Assembly (NCBI GenBank): GCA_037957365.1
Contig: JARHVA010002005.1
Coordinates: 763,501 to 827,500, forward strand
From: Torreya grandis
Lineage: Eukaryota; Streptophyta; Pinopsida; Cupressales; Taxaceae
Direction of reading: 5' to 3'
DNA: 64,000 nucleotides
Positions 1 through 15,830 of the stretch are shown in pieces. A model generated the notes under the pieces. It searched no databases. It was not told where the DNA came from and saw nothing but the letters and a program-made list of their open reading frames with translations. The position numbers and the translations under genes are program-made. Each line of letters starts with the position of its first letter. Positions within the stretch are counted from its first letter, which is position 1.

Positions 1-989
1 TTCATAAAAGACAATTAAACTATTACTTAAACACCATCAAGATTTCACATTCATAGAAATAACACAAGAAGATTATAAAATAAATAATTAATGTGAAATT
101 CCCACTATCTAATAATTTTGTAATGATTATGAAGATGAATTGAAATTATGGATTTAGAAACAAGTGAATCACATACAAAGATATAAATCGTGAAGACATT
201 TCAAATACAAAGCTTGTTAAATCTCCCAATTTTAATCTTTATTGAGTTGATAACAAAGCTCAACTCTTCAAATAAAATCTCTACATAGTCTTACTAATAA
301 AAATTACTCTTTATAATGATACTTACACTCATATTTATACCTTGGGTAGGTGATTATGATGCATATCCACCTTTTCTGCATTTTAGAAGCTGTAAAAATG
401 AGTTTATAAAAATGAACCACTTAGGTGGTGTAAAATTGTGTTGGTGTAATTACACCACATGCAAAAGTGAAATTAAAATTTACAAAGCCAACATAGTGCA
501 TTTGCATGACTTACATTTGGGAGTTTTCACTTATAGAATTTACAACTAGAAATATCAAAAAAAAATTCAATATATCTATGAAAAGACCAAAAGCATTTGT
601 CAAAACCTATAACTACATGGATGTACATATTATTTTAAAAATCTCTTATTTTATCATAGGTTGGGAGTACACTGAAAAAGTTGAAGTGATCGATTTTGAC
701 ACCTATTCATTGAATTTGATGAATAGTTCCAAAACCTAGTGAGGTAACCCATGTCTTTTGTAATCTGCAATCATCACATTCCATGAGAAGTTGTCTTATT
801 GTGTCATTTCATCAAACACTTCATGAGCATCCGTGAAACCACCACACTTTATATACATGTTAGTAATCTTACTTTAAACATGAACCTTCAAGGAATAATA
901 AGTCTCGCTTACATGTCTTGGGTAAATAATCACAATAGTTACACGGGAGTGGAGAGATAAAACTATATATTATTCAGCCAGGAAAATAG
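1..989. other. AT-rich intergenic DNA, no gene seen
   Basis: Open frames here are short (77 codons or fewer), have no recognisable motif, and look like chance frames in AT-rich DNA. No LTR ends, primer site or domain was seen. Confidence 0.6.
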
Positions 990-1440
990 AAAGCTTATTT
1001 TCATGGATTTTGGAAACATAATTTGTATTTGCATGAATTTTGAAATATAAATTGGAATTCCATGAAAAGGGAAAATGAAAATGATTTTACAATTTACACG
1101 AAAACCCAAAACAAATTTACAAATTGCACATAAGTGGAAAAAGACTTTGTAATTTGCATGAAAGACGAAAATAATTTTGTGAATTGCATAGAAGCTGAAA
1201 GTGATTTTACAAATTACATGGAAGCTAAAAACATTTTTAAAAATAGAACAAAATTGAAAAAAAATTTACAAATAGTATGGAAGCTAAAAACATTTTTACA
1301 AATTGCACAGGAGATGAAAAAGTTTTTACAATTTGCACAACTTATGAAAAATTAATGTGTGTTTGCACAACTCATGAAAATCTAAATGGTTTTTACAAAT
1401 TATGGGGAATGCTAATGGATTTTTGCACAGGAGGGTCAAA
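990..1440. repeat. 30-bp degenerate minisatellite
   Basis: About 13-14 tandem units of close to 30 bp follow the pattern 'tttacaaattgcac...gaag..gaaaa'. Well-kept neighbours lie at about 1148-1177, 1178-1207 and 1208-1237. Because 30 is a multiple of three, units 1134-1355 also read as a 10-residue repeat (F-x-N-C-x-E-A-x-x-x type). Units differ by many substitutions and some by small indels, so the array is old. It could be the internal repeat of an unrecognised transposon; no evidence shows it is translated. Confidence 0.75.
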
Positions 1441-5900
<4,460 letters not shown>

Positions 5901-6229
5901 TCACCATTACATAAATACTTATAGTCATAGTTTTTAGTGTTAAAAAACTAGTGGTATTGACTATGATTTTGCTAAGTGTGTCACTCAATGAAGTTATGTT
6001 CATTTCTTTAATGTTATATGATCGGTCTATAGATATGAATAAATACTTGGTAACTTGTGATATGAAATGGAATGTTAAGGGGGTAACATTTTACGATGTC
6101 AATAAATGCAAACTCAGAGGGGATTTTATAGGTTAAGCCTTAAAGCTAATTTATAAAATAAATGTCAATACTATCAATTTTACACAATTAAAATATATAG
6201 TGGTAGTATATTTTAAGTTGAATAAATAT

Positions 6230-6660
6230 ATGAGCTAAACTATTCAAGACTTAGAGGAGTTTCAACAAAAGTTTGGATAATCAGTTGGAAACTATTATCA
6301 TAGGTTTATTTATGTTATGAATAAAATTTATTTAATTTTATAATACAAGGATAATGTTGTGTGGTTCTTATAAGGGCTACACCCAAGAATTAGATTTGCT
6401 ATTGTGCAGACCTAGTTCCTATCTAAAGCTAACATTCGATCTATTACTCTGTGAGGGGATCAGATAAAGGATTATGGTGACCTAATAATAAAAAAAATTA
6501 AATTAGAAGAAAAATTATATGATTTAATGATAATTATGGATGAAATTCATGAGAATGGTAAGCCTAAATTAGGCTTATGGTGTATAGAATGCAAATGAGA
6601 AGGCCAGCATAGGAACTATTGTCTAAAGCTTAAAGTAGAGCTTTATTAACTTTGTATGGT
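6230..6660 (+). pseudogene. Gypsy gag relic with zinc-knuckle-like motif
   Basis: The translation gives a gag-like stretch (LEEFQQKFG, then YYHRFIYVMNKIY) followed by a run of short charged segments. It ends in a zinc-knuckle-like motif, CIECK-stop-EGQHRNYC, near 6580-6625. Gag is the structural protein that packages element RNA. This order, the gag capsid part followed by a Cys/His knuckle, is normal for plant Gypsy elements. Stops interrupt it, so no protein is expected. The start is not definable. Confidence 0.6.
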
Positions 6661-7039
6661 ATTTTGGAATCCTAATTCAAAGTGACATATTTTGTAATAA
6701 TATATGAAGAATTCATAGTTTATTTATTATAATTTTTTAAAATCAAATAATCAAGATGAGAGGAGTTGTAAACATTTGTAAGAATTAAAATTAGATATTA
6801 CAAAGAATGTCTTCATAGTTTCTATGTAGTAACTACTAAATATGAATTAGAGTATCCCAAACCTAGATGTGAACATAGAAGGTGTGACATAGAGTAATCC
6901 CTAGTGGATACATTCATTTTAATATTACTTACCCTAAGGTATGGTTGGTTGGATACCATCTTACTTACAACAACCATTTCAGTCTTTCTAGAATAATTTA
7001 GGTCTGCAATAATTTAATTGGGTTCCAAGTTCATTGAAA

Positions 7040-7440
7040 CATTAATATGGAGGGTATGATGCATAAAACCCCAACACGGAGGCTACATTGAAAAAAAATC
7101 ACAAGGATGGAGATACCATCAAAATAGAGGAGGCTACAAAGAAAGTTATAGGGAAGGATATCATGGAGGATATCAAAGAGGTTGTAACAATGATAGTCAT
7201 CAAACATGATCTCCTATATAATGTTATTTATGTGGATAATATAATCATTATGCAAAGAATTTCCCTACTAATCCATAAAGACAAACATAATGTGCATATT
7301 ATAAAATTTAAGGTCAACGTTAAACATAAAATTATCTAGTTCTTAAGAAGCAAAGGAAGGATAATCCAATATATAACATAAACATGATCAATGCACAACC
7401 AATTGAAAATGTGTTTATACAAGCAATCACTAGGAAATAA
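7040..7440 (+). pseudogene. Gypsy gag C-terminal region with second CCHC knuckle
   Basis: A clear CX2CX4HX4C knuckle reads CYLCG-stop-YNHYAKNF at 7222-7263; the fourth ligand Cys is now Phe. It is followed by a short basic linker and the stretch MINAQPIENVFIQAITRK (7388-7441), which resembles the segment between knuckle and protease in plant Gypsy polyproteins. An 83-codon open frame at 7088-7339 lies in another frame and is a shadow. The two knuckles about 640 bp apart may belong to one element with an insertion between them or to two overlapping relics. Confidence 0.55.
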
Positions 7441-7912
7441 ATATCAAAATAAGGGATACCACCATTAGAAATTCCATAGTATTAGAGAATTATATAATTA
7501 TATTAGGATATATATCTTGATCATTCTAATGAAAATAATTTGACACACTAATTTGTGTAGGTTTAATAAGAGATACCAAAGAATAGTAATAGAAGGTGAT
7601 ACTACAACCATTGATGCTCAAATGTACTGACAAATTGTAGGATCATGAGATAAGAGGGAAATGTGACTACTATGATAGATTTTTTAAAATTTATTAAAAC
7701 ACTGTTTAACAAAGATATTTCATAGAATATTACTAATCTCCTAAATAATATTATGGAATGTGCACTACAAGTTCAACAACATATTGATAACGTAGTGTGG
7801 TATGTTAAGACTAAGAAACTATGGGATGTGGATTTTATATGGACATTGCGATGATAGGATATGAGATCATAAATTTAGTTTTTTAATTTTGTATCATGGG
7901 TAACATGATTAA

Positions 7913-8299
7913 ATGATAAACTTAGGAAGTTATTGGTTAATGGGCTTTGAGTTATATCCTAGTTACTCTCAATCTTACAGATTATGGGAGGTGGAGGCCA
8001 TTAGATGGTTAGAAGATGTTGATATTAAAGTGGATGATCTCAATTTGTATAGATATTATAAGGTCATATATATGAAGATAATGGAAACCCATTATCATAT
8101 CTTAATTGGTAATAAGTGGGCCTGTGATGGCCATATGACCATTAACACTATGCACAACCAAATAGAGGTGCATCAAGGGGATAAGAAAATGGTCATACAC
8201 CTTAATAAATATGATCAAAAGTTGTATATCATCACAAATGGAATATATTTCCCTTATGCCTATGGTGTAAATAGTTGGTTCAAGTTTAGTATAGATTAA
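7913..8299 (+). pseudogene. Gypsy aspartic protease region relic
   Basis: This 128-codon open stretch resembles the C-terminal half of plant Gypsy retropepsins. The segment YHILIGNKWACDGHMTIN corresponds to the usual Y-x-I/L-L-G-R-x-W block that ends the protease fold and begins the linker to RT. The catalytic D-T/S-G triad, expected further upstream, is not recognisable. The family's protease cleaves the Gag-Pol polyprotein; this copy cannot. Its place between the zinc knuckle and RT agrees with the call. Confidence 0.55.
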
Positions 8300-8555
8300 A
8301 ATTAAAGTTTTTTGATACTTTTAGATTATCAAGCTTGGAAACCATGACTTGTGCAATAATAAGATCAATTGGTGTGTAATCCGATAATAAAAATGTCTCT
8401 AACATTGTAAGTTTAGATAAAAAGATATGTTTCCCCCTAAATAAGATATCTAATAAAAAATTAAGTATATTTTTTATATATTATAGTTTTAAAAATGATG
8501 GATTATATTGAACTTACTCTAGAGGGTGTTATACCTTGGGAAACAACACCATCCA

Positions 8556-9260
8556 TTAGTAGTGATTCAAGAAGTCATATGTTGAACTAAGATAAGAAAA
8601 ATAATGAGGTACATCCTCTATAAATGGTGTTCTATAATGAATGACAAATACCTTAATACTTTTTTGATAAAGGGCCTTGATCCATTCATTTTGAGGTTTG
8701 AACAATATGTACAAGAGGTAGATCAATGGGTCAGTGTTGTTAACTATGTGTTTAAAGGAACTATTGTGACTTGGTGCATTGTGCATCATAATTCAAAAAA
8801 ATCATTGGGAATAAATATTTGAATTTTTGTATTCATAATTATAGTTTCCTCCTAATATGAAATTAGAATGGTCATTATTTCAAGAAGGCCAATTCCCTAA
8901 GCCACACATTCACCAATGTGTGGATATATGGACTACATAAGGAGTAGATCCAAGGTATTGCATACACATCTTTAGTCATAAATTAGTTTCCTTGACAAAA
9001 ACTCAGTCCATACACCAAGATCATAGAAGAGAGATTAAACATTGGGCATAAGTGAAATAAGACTTCATTCATACTTTTGTGTTCATGTACAATAATCAAC
9101 TAGTGTATAATTTGTTATATAAAATCAAAACATTTATATGCTATGGATGAGAAAAATATATATGATCTACAACATAATAATTATCCCAATAGAAAGTAGT
9201 GAAGGGTTTGAATATTATGAATCGCACTTATAAGGCCTCTCAAAAATAACAAGCTTTTAT
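8556..9260 (+). other. Linker or gag-like debris within relic I
   Basis: The 72-codon open stretch at 8604-8822 and following sequence (for example LFQEGQFPKPHIHQ near 8876-8917) lies between the protease and RT relics. It is reminiscent of gag capsid helices rather than the usual protease-RT linker. It may therefore be a fragment of a second, overlapping Gypsy copy. I cannot assign it firmly. Confidence 0.3.
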
Positions 9261-9569
9261 TAATCCTTATAATTGAATAATACAAAATTTGACAAAATCC
9301 ATTGATAGTGATGGAGATTTGGATTTAGAAGGATTATTTGAACCAAAGAAGGAAACCAAAAAATATTATTCCAAATTATATAACAAGCTAAAGAAGAAAG
9401 ACTATGCAACATAACATTCCAAAATGGGAATGCAAGCACATTCTAAAAGAAGCTCCATCCAGTGGATCAAGTAAAGTGTATCAAGAATGCTAGAAAATAT
9501 TGAAATAAACATTGGAACAGAGTTGATTCCTAAGCTTGCAACTTTGGGAGATTCCTAAGATCAAAAATA

Positions 9570-10651
9570 ATTTTTTGAAGCTTCGAAACTGATGTGGGAT
9601 TATCAAGATATTTTCACAACCAAATTATCTAAAGTAAATTGTTTGGATCCATCATTGGGGTAAAATAATATAGAATGAAAGAAATGTGCTTGACCCACTA
9701 AAAATTTCCCCTAAAATCTTAATACTAATATGAAGGTCAAATTAAAATATGAACTAGATTGAATGAAAGAAGCCAAAAATATTTATCTAGTGGAAAAATA
9801 AGAATGGGTAAGTCCCATAGTTTTGCATCCAAAAATGACAAATTTACGTTTGTGGAGACTACTATACACTTAATGATGCCTACATCAATATACCATTTCC
9901 AATATTATTCATAGATTAAGTCCTAGATTTTATTTCTAGGCATAAAGCATATTCATTGAGAGATATCTTCAGTGGGTGTTATCATATTATGATTATAGAA
10001 GAGGACCAAGCTAAGACTACTTTTGCAACAAAATGGGGGTCATTTGCATTTAAGGTAATTCACTTTGGCCTAAATAATTCACCAATATTTTTCTCTAGAG
10101 ATGTATTTATTTAAATACTTCATTCGTGAATTTATATAGTTTTATCTAGATGACTATTATTTTTTATCCTTGTTTAAATATCATCTATGGAAGTTGTGAC
10201 TAATGCTAGAATAGTGTCAAGATTTACACATTGATTTGAACCTAAAGAAGTTTTTTTTTCTTTACACCTTTAGGTATTTTTTATGACATGTCATATATGG
10301 TGATGGTATATTGGTGGATATATCTAAGATTATTTTGATTGTAAAAATGGCACCTCCAACCAATTATATAGAAGTGAACACCTTTCTTGGTCATATGGGA
10401 TACTCACAAAATTTTATCAAAACATTTGCATCCTTATTTGCACCAATGGATAAAATGTTGTGAAAAAATACAAGGTTTAAATAAACCATAAATTTTCAAA
10501 CATCATTTATTGAGCTCAATCAAATGTTGGTAACAACACCGATTCTAGTTTTACCTAACTTGAATAATATGTTCCACATACATGTGTATGCTTTGAGTAT
10601 CATAGTAGAAGTTATCTTATCACAACTAAGTGAAGGTGGGTTGGATGATAT
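9570..10651 (+). pseudogene. Gypsy reverse transcriptase / RNase H relic I
   Basis: The RT pieces run in the right order: WDYQDIFTTKLSK (N-terminal entry), KLKYELD plus EWVSPIV (fingers), FATKWGSFAFKVIHFGLNN (palm, 10021-10080), and the catalytic box YLDD (10143-10154). After that come the thumb and a connection (APTNYIEVNTFLGHMGY-like), then RNase H (about 10480-10651). The enzyme family copies element RNA into DNA. Stops and at least three frame changes break it. RNase H stops abruptly near its GGLDD-like segment where the antisense LTR begins, which marks a nested insertion. Confidence 0.85.
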
Positions 10652-11848
10652 TGTATACAAGGGAAAGTGAAGATAATCTAAAAATTAATCATATCTTGGA
10701 GAAGATAAATCACACTATCCCTTCCTCTTTTTGTAAAATTTAAATAGTTAGGTTCATGACTAATATGGATCTACTAGACCTAATAAAGGGGTCTCCTAAC
10801 ACACAATATGATAAGAGATTGTTCCAAACCCTCTAGTCAAGAAATAAAACACAATAATGCTTGACATTTCCTATGTTTTCTTATGAAATTAAATGACAAA
10901 GTAAAGTAAATCTAATCAAACTCTCACCAAAGCATGTGGCAGAAAATGAGGATAATAAATATAAAATTAAACATGCAAAGAAGAACTCTACTAAGTCAAT
11001 ATAGAGGTAATTTTAACACATGTAGAGAGAAATATATTCTTAAGCTAACACATGAAAATATATATAATTAATAAAGATGAGTAAGAGTTATAAATACTTA
11101 CCTTGAAGATGAACTCATTGAGCCTCAATCTCTCCTTTGTCCAATGGTGCTTTTAAAGAGGTTTTTGTGGTTTGTAAGAACAACAAAGATATTTCAACTA
11201 CAGGATACATATCTTCTCCTATAAATCCAAACTAATTCTTTCATAAGAAAATATACTTCTCTCCTAAGGAAGTATTAAACCATATGAAATGGCTCCTCAA
11301 GTAGAATGGTGGATAAGGAGATGCACAAATAAATTATTATCTCTATCTCTCTCTAATTAAAATATCAAAAAGGGTATGTTTATATAGATGTATCTAAACC
11401 TAAACCCTTTCAAATTTTTAGTTGACAGAGTTATCCCAATCAATCCTATTTTTTAATAAATAAAGAAATTAGGTCCTAGACTAGGTCAGCTGGGACCAAC
11501 CTAGTACCATAATGTTTTTATTTTTAAGAACTAGATTAGCCCATGTGACTTTATTCGATAAAAAAAAAAAGAGTTTTTGTATTAGGTAGGGGATATTTTA
11601 AGGTGGTGAATTTGTTGAAAGAGTGTGTAAGGGAGGTTTTAAAACTTAGGTGAATGTATAGGATATGTTTGTGTTGGTTTTAAATGGTGGTATAGGGGAA
11701 AATAATATTATGAAGCACCAATGATCTATCCACCCTTTTCTTGGTGCACCTTTTAATTTGTGCACTTAGAGAGATTGAGACTTAACAAGTTCTTATAAGA
11801 GATAAAACATTAATAATTGATAAATTTTAAAAATATTGGATGTATACA
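10652..11848 (-). repeat. Antisense LTR, same family as 13825-15025
   Basis: The reverse complement aligns end to end, with much divergence, to the LTRs at 13825-15025 and 18219-19409. It begins TGTATAC, carries the same 'agactcaatctctctaagtgca' region, TATA-like CTATATAAAC, a G-rich promoter-proximal block, the AAGGTAAGTA splice-donor-like site and the same 3' part, and ends TATACA. Its length of 1197 bp is close to the other two (1201 and 1191). Just outside its 5' end is a TGGGGCATA purine-tract-like sequence, so it looks like the 3' LTR of an element lying to the right in antisense. No partner LTR was found, so the element is truncated. Confidence 0.75.
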
Positions 11849-13060
11849 TATGCCCCACTTAAAGCTCATCCCATGTTACATAGTTGCAACATGAGATGGT
11901 TCTTTAGGAAAAGATCATAACAACACATAAATCTAATCTAAGTGAATTATAGTGAGAAATAAATAAGATGAATTAAAGGATAGAATTTAAAAATATATAC
12001 CTTTACTTACCTTATTGTTGTATAGTAATAAGGAAGTGAGAGAAATGTGAAGGTGTCCAATATAAGGAACATTAGTCAAACCTATAAAATAAGTGAAATT
12101 TTGATTTTTTTTTATATATACATGTATTTGTGGAAAACATCTCTATGATGTTAGGATTCTATAACATATTTCAGTTCAAAAAAAGAGTTATTAGAAACAA
12201 TGTTATGGGCAAAAAAGAGAATCCAGTGGTAAAGAATTGATAGGTAAATATAAATAGGGTGAAGATTATTTAATTCGTTACTTTTACTATTTTAATAAAA
12301 TATTTCTCTAAAAGACCCTTTGATCCTTGAAAGTGATCATAGTGAGGATAAAACAACTTCAATGTGGAGGATGCCTAGCAGCTATAACTAGTGTAGCTTA
12401 GGTAAATGATGCATTAATTTCTTTTTTTTTTTGAAATTAAGATAGATATAGAAAAAATGGATATTAGAGTAAATTTAGCTACCGAAAATGACCCTAGAAA
12501 ATTTTTATGTAAACTAGGGGTAAAATAAAATTCTAGATAGGAAATAATCAGACCAACAAATACCTTAAGGCATTTAAGGTAAATGGTTAAAAAGTCACCA
12601 TAAATTAAGAATAGAGCCAACCTTACCGAATCAGTTAAAAAAGGTGAGAAAATTCAAGGTGGTTGTCTATACAGTAGTGGTTTGTCTTATAATTATTGGG
12701 GGTGGTTAACTGTGATTAGATGGGAAACCCAATTAGAAAAATAGATATGGCTGATATAGTACATTCTAGCCAATATAGTATGTAGTAGATAGTTAATATA
12801 GTCTATTAAAGTAGGTTAAGTATATGACAAAGGGATGATATAGTATGTGAAGGATAAGAAAGTGATGTTTTAGTATCAAAAAGGATTATTATGTCTTTGA
12901 TAATGGGTTGAATGCATAACATAGGGTTGACTATGTATGAAAAAGGAAAAATAAGAAAAATAGGTAGATGAAGTAGTTAATTTTTAGTATTTTGAGAATC
13001 TTAGGAATGTATTTTATTATTATTACATTATTATGTAATATATTCTTGATCATTTGATAT
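11849..13060. other. Possible interior of truncated antisense element
   Basis: The first 50 bp or so, reverse-complemented, resembles the sequence just before the 3' LTR at 18219, so it is probably the 3' interior of the antisense element. Beyond that I see only AT-rich DNA with no domain, and no matching 5' LTR. Confidence 0.4.
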
Positions 13061-13079
13061 TTTTAGAGATAACAAAGAT

Positions 13080-13760
13080 TTTGATGCCTGGTTGATAGAT
13101 CACAACTACCATTTATTGAAGTGATCTTTAGATGTGGATCAAGATCAAATAGTTGCCTTGGGATTTGGAGGTATCATGGAGATTAATAAGATCTAGTCAT
13201 CATGTTACTAGGAGCATTGGAGCGACTAACTAGCAATTTTTGATGGGAGGTGGAGGGGATACTATAGAGGTGGGCATCACCTTAGAGGATGTTAATGCCT
13301 TGATTGGACTTCCCATTATTAGGACTCCTATCATAGGTGATGCACTAAATATAGAATATGAGAGGAAAACCCTATCCCATTTGGAAATAGGATCAAAGAG
13401 GATTTGTCCTAGGTTGCGAGTAGCCTATTTGATGTGTATATTTCAACCATTCAAAATATCTAGAATGCTTTGATGGGACTTATGATGGCATGTGCATTAT
13501 GTCACAAGTCAGATGGGAAGGTACTATATTATGTGGTATCCTTATGTTAGTCCATCCTAGAATAGGGTGTATTCTATGATTTAGGATCTATCATTTGAGT
13601 GTAGTTTATGCATGATATATATGGTATGTTTATTTGAGGGTAGAAGATGATGGGCCATATCATTTTGTTGAGTGCTTGTATCTATGATAGCTTCCCTATG
13701 TATCAACTAGCTAGGTTTCCCCATGTACTTGATGATAGGTTAAATTGAGTGGTATGATAG
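13080..13760 (+). pseudogene. Possible plant mobile domain (PMD / MAIN-like) relic
   Basis: The open stretch 13240-13473 contains ITLEDVNALIGLPI, close to the T-L-x-D-V-x-x-L-x-G-L-P-I signature of the plant mobile domain, followed by a spaced segment ending in RLRVAYLMCIF. Upstream frames give GFGGIMEINKI and a LERL-like piece that could be the preceding helices. PMD proteins are found as host genes (MAIN family) and inside transposons. Here several stops and frame changes preclude function. The relic stops just before the LTR at 13825. The signature is short, so confidence is limited. Confidence 0.4.
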
Positions 13761-13824
13761 ATGTAGGTAGATAATGATATGATGGTAGATAATGTTGTAT
13801 ACTTATATTGATATTGCTACACTA

Positions 13825-15025
13825 TGTATACACATAATATTTTTAACTTTATCAAACACTAATCCTTTACATCTTATAGGAAACCATGAAGACTCAATCT
13901 CTCTAAGTGCATGCCCTAAGGGGTGCACCAAGAAAGGGGTGGGAGAAATTTTGGTGCTTCACAAGATTTTTGTCCCTTATTTCCAAATTATTACCAATCC
14001 AAATAGACCCCAAAACCTTTTTCTTAATCTATTTCTCCTCCCTTGAGTATTCCTCTAGTCTTTTTCTTCTTTCCATCCCTCCTTTCTTGTCTTAAACTCA
14101 TTTTGGACTATCAGTTGTACTGAGTTGACTAGGTTAACCTAGTATAGTTTAGGGGTAATCTTTACTTTCCTAATTTGTTAGTCTTTTGGATGACCTAGCA
14201 TAGACCTAGTCAATTTTCCCTAAAAACACACTGCATTGACTGGGTTGACCTTGTATAACCAATATTTTTGAAAGGATCTAGGGTAAGATATACCTATATA
14301 TACAAGATCATTTTGGTCATTATTTATATGTGAAATCAAGAGTTATTATTTTCTCATGCTTCTTCATAATATGATCTTCCACCACTCTACTTTAGGAGAC
14401 TTAGCTTAGTTTTATTATTTGGAGAATCTAGTCCTATAGATAAGTCTTGGATGTTTTGGCCATTTTAGTGATTTTTAAAAACTATAATGACCTCTTGTGA
14501 AGCCCCTTTGGCTAAGGGAGAGATTGAGTCTCGATGGGTTCACATTTAGGGTATGTATATTATAACTTTGTTCTCCTCTCCTTTAGTAGATAGAATTAGC
14601 ATAAGTGTTTTCTTGACTAATACTATCTTTCATATTTTATGTATTAGGTTGTTATTCATACTTACTTTAATTGAAGTTTGTTATATATGTTTATTTCAGT
14701 GTTTCTAACCCCCACTTTATGCCATAAGAATTGGTGAGTACTATATTATATTTTACTATCCTGTTATTAGAATAAAAGTGAACATTTTAAACCTTAGGAC
14801 TCCATTAGGGTTGTGAAATTGTGTTAGATTGTAGGCTTTAGAACCCTTCCTAGCATGATGAGTTGTGACAAGTGATACAATTGATCCCCTAATTGGGTCT
14901 AGAAAATCCTCATATTGGTTATGCTTCCACTTAACAAGTGTATCCCCAATGATAAGTGTAGGTATTATCTATCTTATCCATTCTAAGATTAATTAATAGA
15001 CATAATGAATTTTCAATTACTTACA
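13825..15025 (+). repeat. 5' LTR of the 13.8-19.4 kb element
   Basis: It is direct-repeated at 18219-19409. Landmarks shared by both copies are the TGTATA start, the 'gagactcaatctctct' block, the CCAAATAGACCCC block, a TATA-like CTATATATACAAG (about 14292-14304), GAGATTGAGTCT, an AATAAAAGTG polyadenylation-like signal (about 14771) and a TACA end. Confidence 0.85.
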
Positions 15026-15048
15026 TTCTAGTGAACCTGACATGAAAC
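15026..15048 (+). promoter_or_regulatory. Decayed primer-binding site
   Basis: TTCTAGTGAACCTGACATG directly follows the LTR. Compared with TTCT plus the primer site at 32942-32960, the shared positions are TTCT.G......CCTG...GG-like, with differences largely G-to-A. This supports both the LTR end and a common primer tRNA for the two elements. Confidence 0.55.
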
Positions 15049-15470
15049 TAACACTTGTAAGTTTTCTTTCATTTATTTCATTATTATAATTCTTTTTATC
15101 ATCGTTTTTATCACTTATTTCTTCCCTATTTGAATTATCTACATCATCATGAATCCAATGGATTTTAAATTTTGTAAAATAGATGAGTAGAACCAAATAT
15201 ATAGGCAAAACAAGGAATCTACCTATTTTTGGCCTTTGTTCACTGTACAAGATTGACCTAATTGACCATGTATTATCTATAGACCTTTTCTAGCTCTTGT
15301 TCATTATACTAGATCAACCTAGTTAACCTTGTATACTTTGTATCTCATTTTTCATATTTTTCCTACCTTTGTTCACTATATTGGATTGACCCAATAAACC
15401 ATGTATAGTTTATAGGCCCTATTTCTTATACTATATCAATTGGGTCAACCCTATACTATTTTATGCTTCT

Positions 15471-15671
15471 TTGCTTTCTAGTTTAGCTTTTTTATTTCCC
15501 TATATGTCTAATTTAACTATCTATTTTTCAATCTTCTTACTTATCAATCTTTTCCTTTCCTCAAGCATCATGTCCCTTATTAGAATATTCTTGGACACCT
15601 TGAATCCATTTAAAAATTACATGGGATTATCTTTACTTATTATCATTTCCTATCTTTTCTTCCTCTTTTTA
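15471..15671. other. Pyrimidine-rich interior, unassigned frame
   Basis: A 118-codon open stretch (15471-15827) begins here and ends in the 42-bp repeat. Its hydrophobic composition (Leu, Phe, Ile, Ser) is what T-rich DNA gives by chance, and I see no domain. I do not call a gene. Confidence 0.4.
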
Positions 15672-15830
15672 GCTTGTGGGGCATCTTGTGATGCCCATCC
15701 ACACATTACTCTAGCCTTTGGTGCATCTTGTGATGTCCACCCATATGTCATTTTAGACTTCCATGAATATTATGATGCCTATTCATGCATCCATTTACCC
15801 TTTAGGTCATATTTTGATGCCAACTAATAT
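15672..15830. repeat. 42-bp tandem repeat, 3.8 copies
   Basis: Units start at 15672, 15714, 15756 and 15798, each exactly 42 bp apart, with the core 'gcatcttgtgatgcccatcc'. The unit is a multiple of three, so the plus frame shows a 14-residue repeat with GASCDAHPH-type cores. Divergence rises along the array: units 1 and 2 are alike and units 3 and 4 are more diverged. It lies inside the non-autonomous LTR element. Confidence 0.85.

Larger units (their letters stand above)
5951..10651 (+). mobile_element. Ty3/Gypsy retrotransposon relic I
   Basis: This is a severely decayed gag-pol in the order gag, zinc knuckles, protease, RT, start of RNase H, all on the plus strand. Every part has several stops and frame changes. 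No LTR of its own was found: the left end fades into AT-rich DNA and the right end is cut within RNase H by an antisense LTR at 10652. It is among the oldest layers in the window. The order of parts and the RT signature (YLDD at 10143-10154) support Gypsy over Copia, where integrase would precede RT. Confidence 0.8.
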
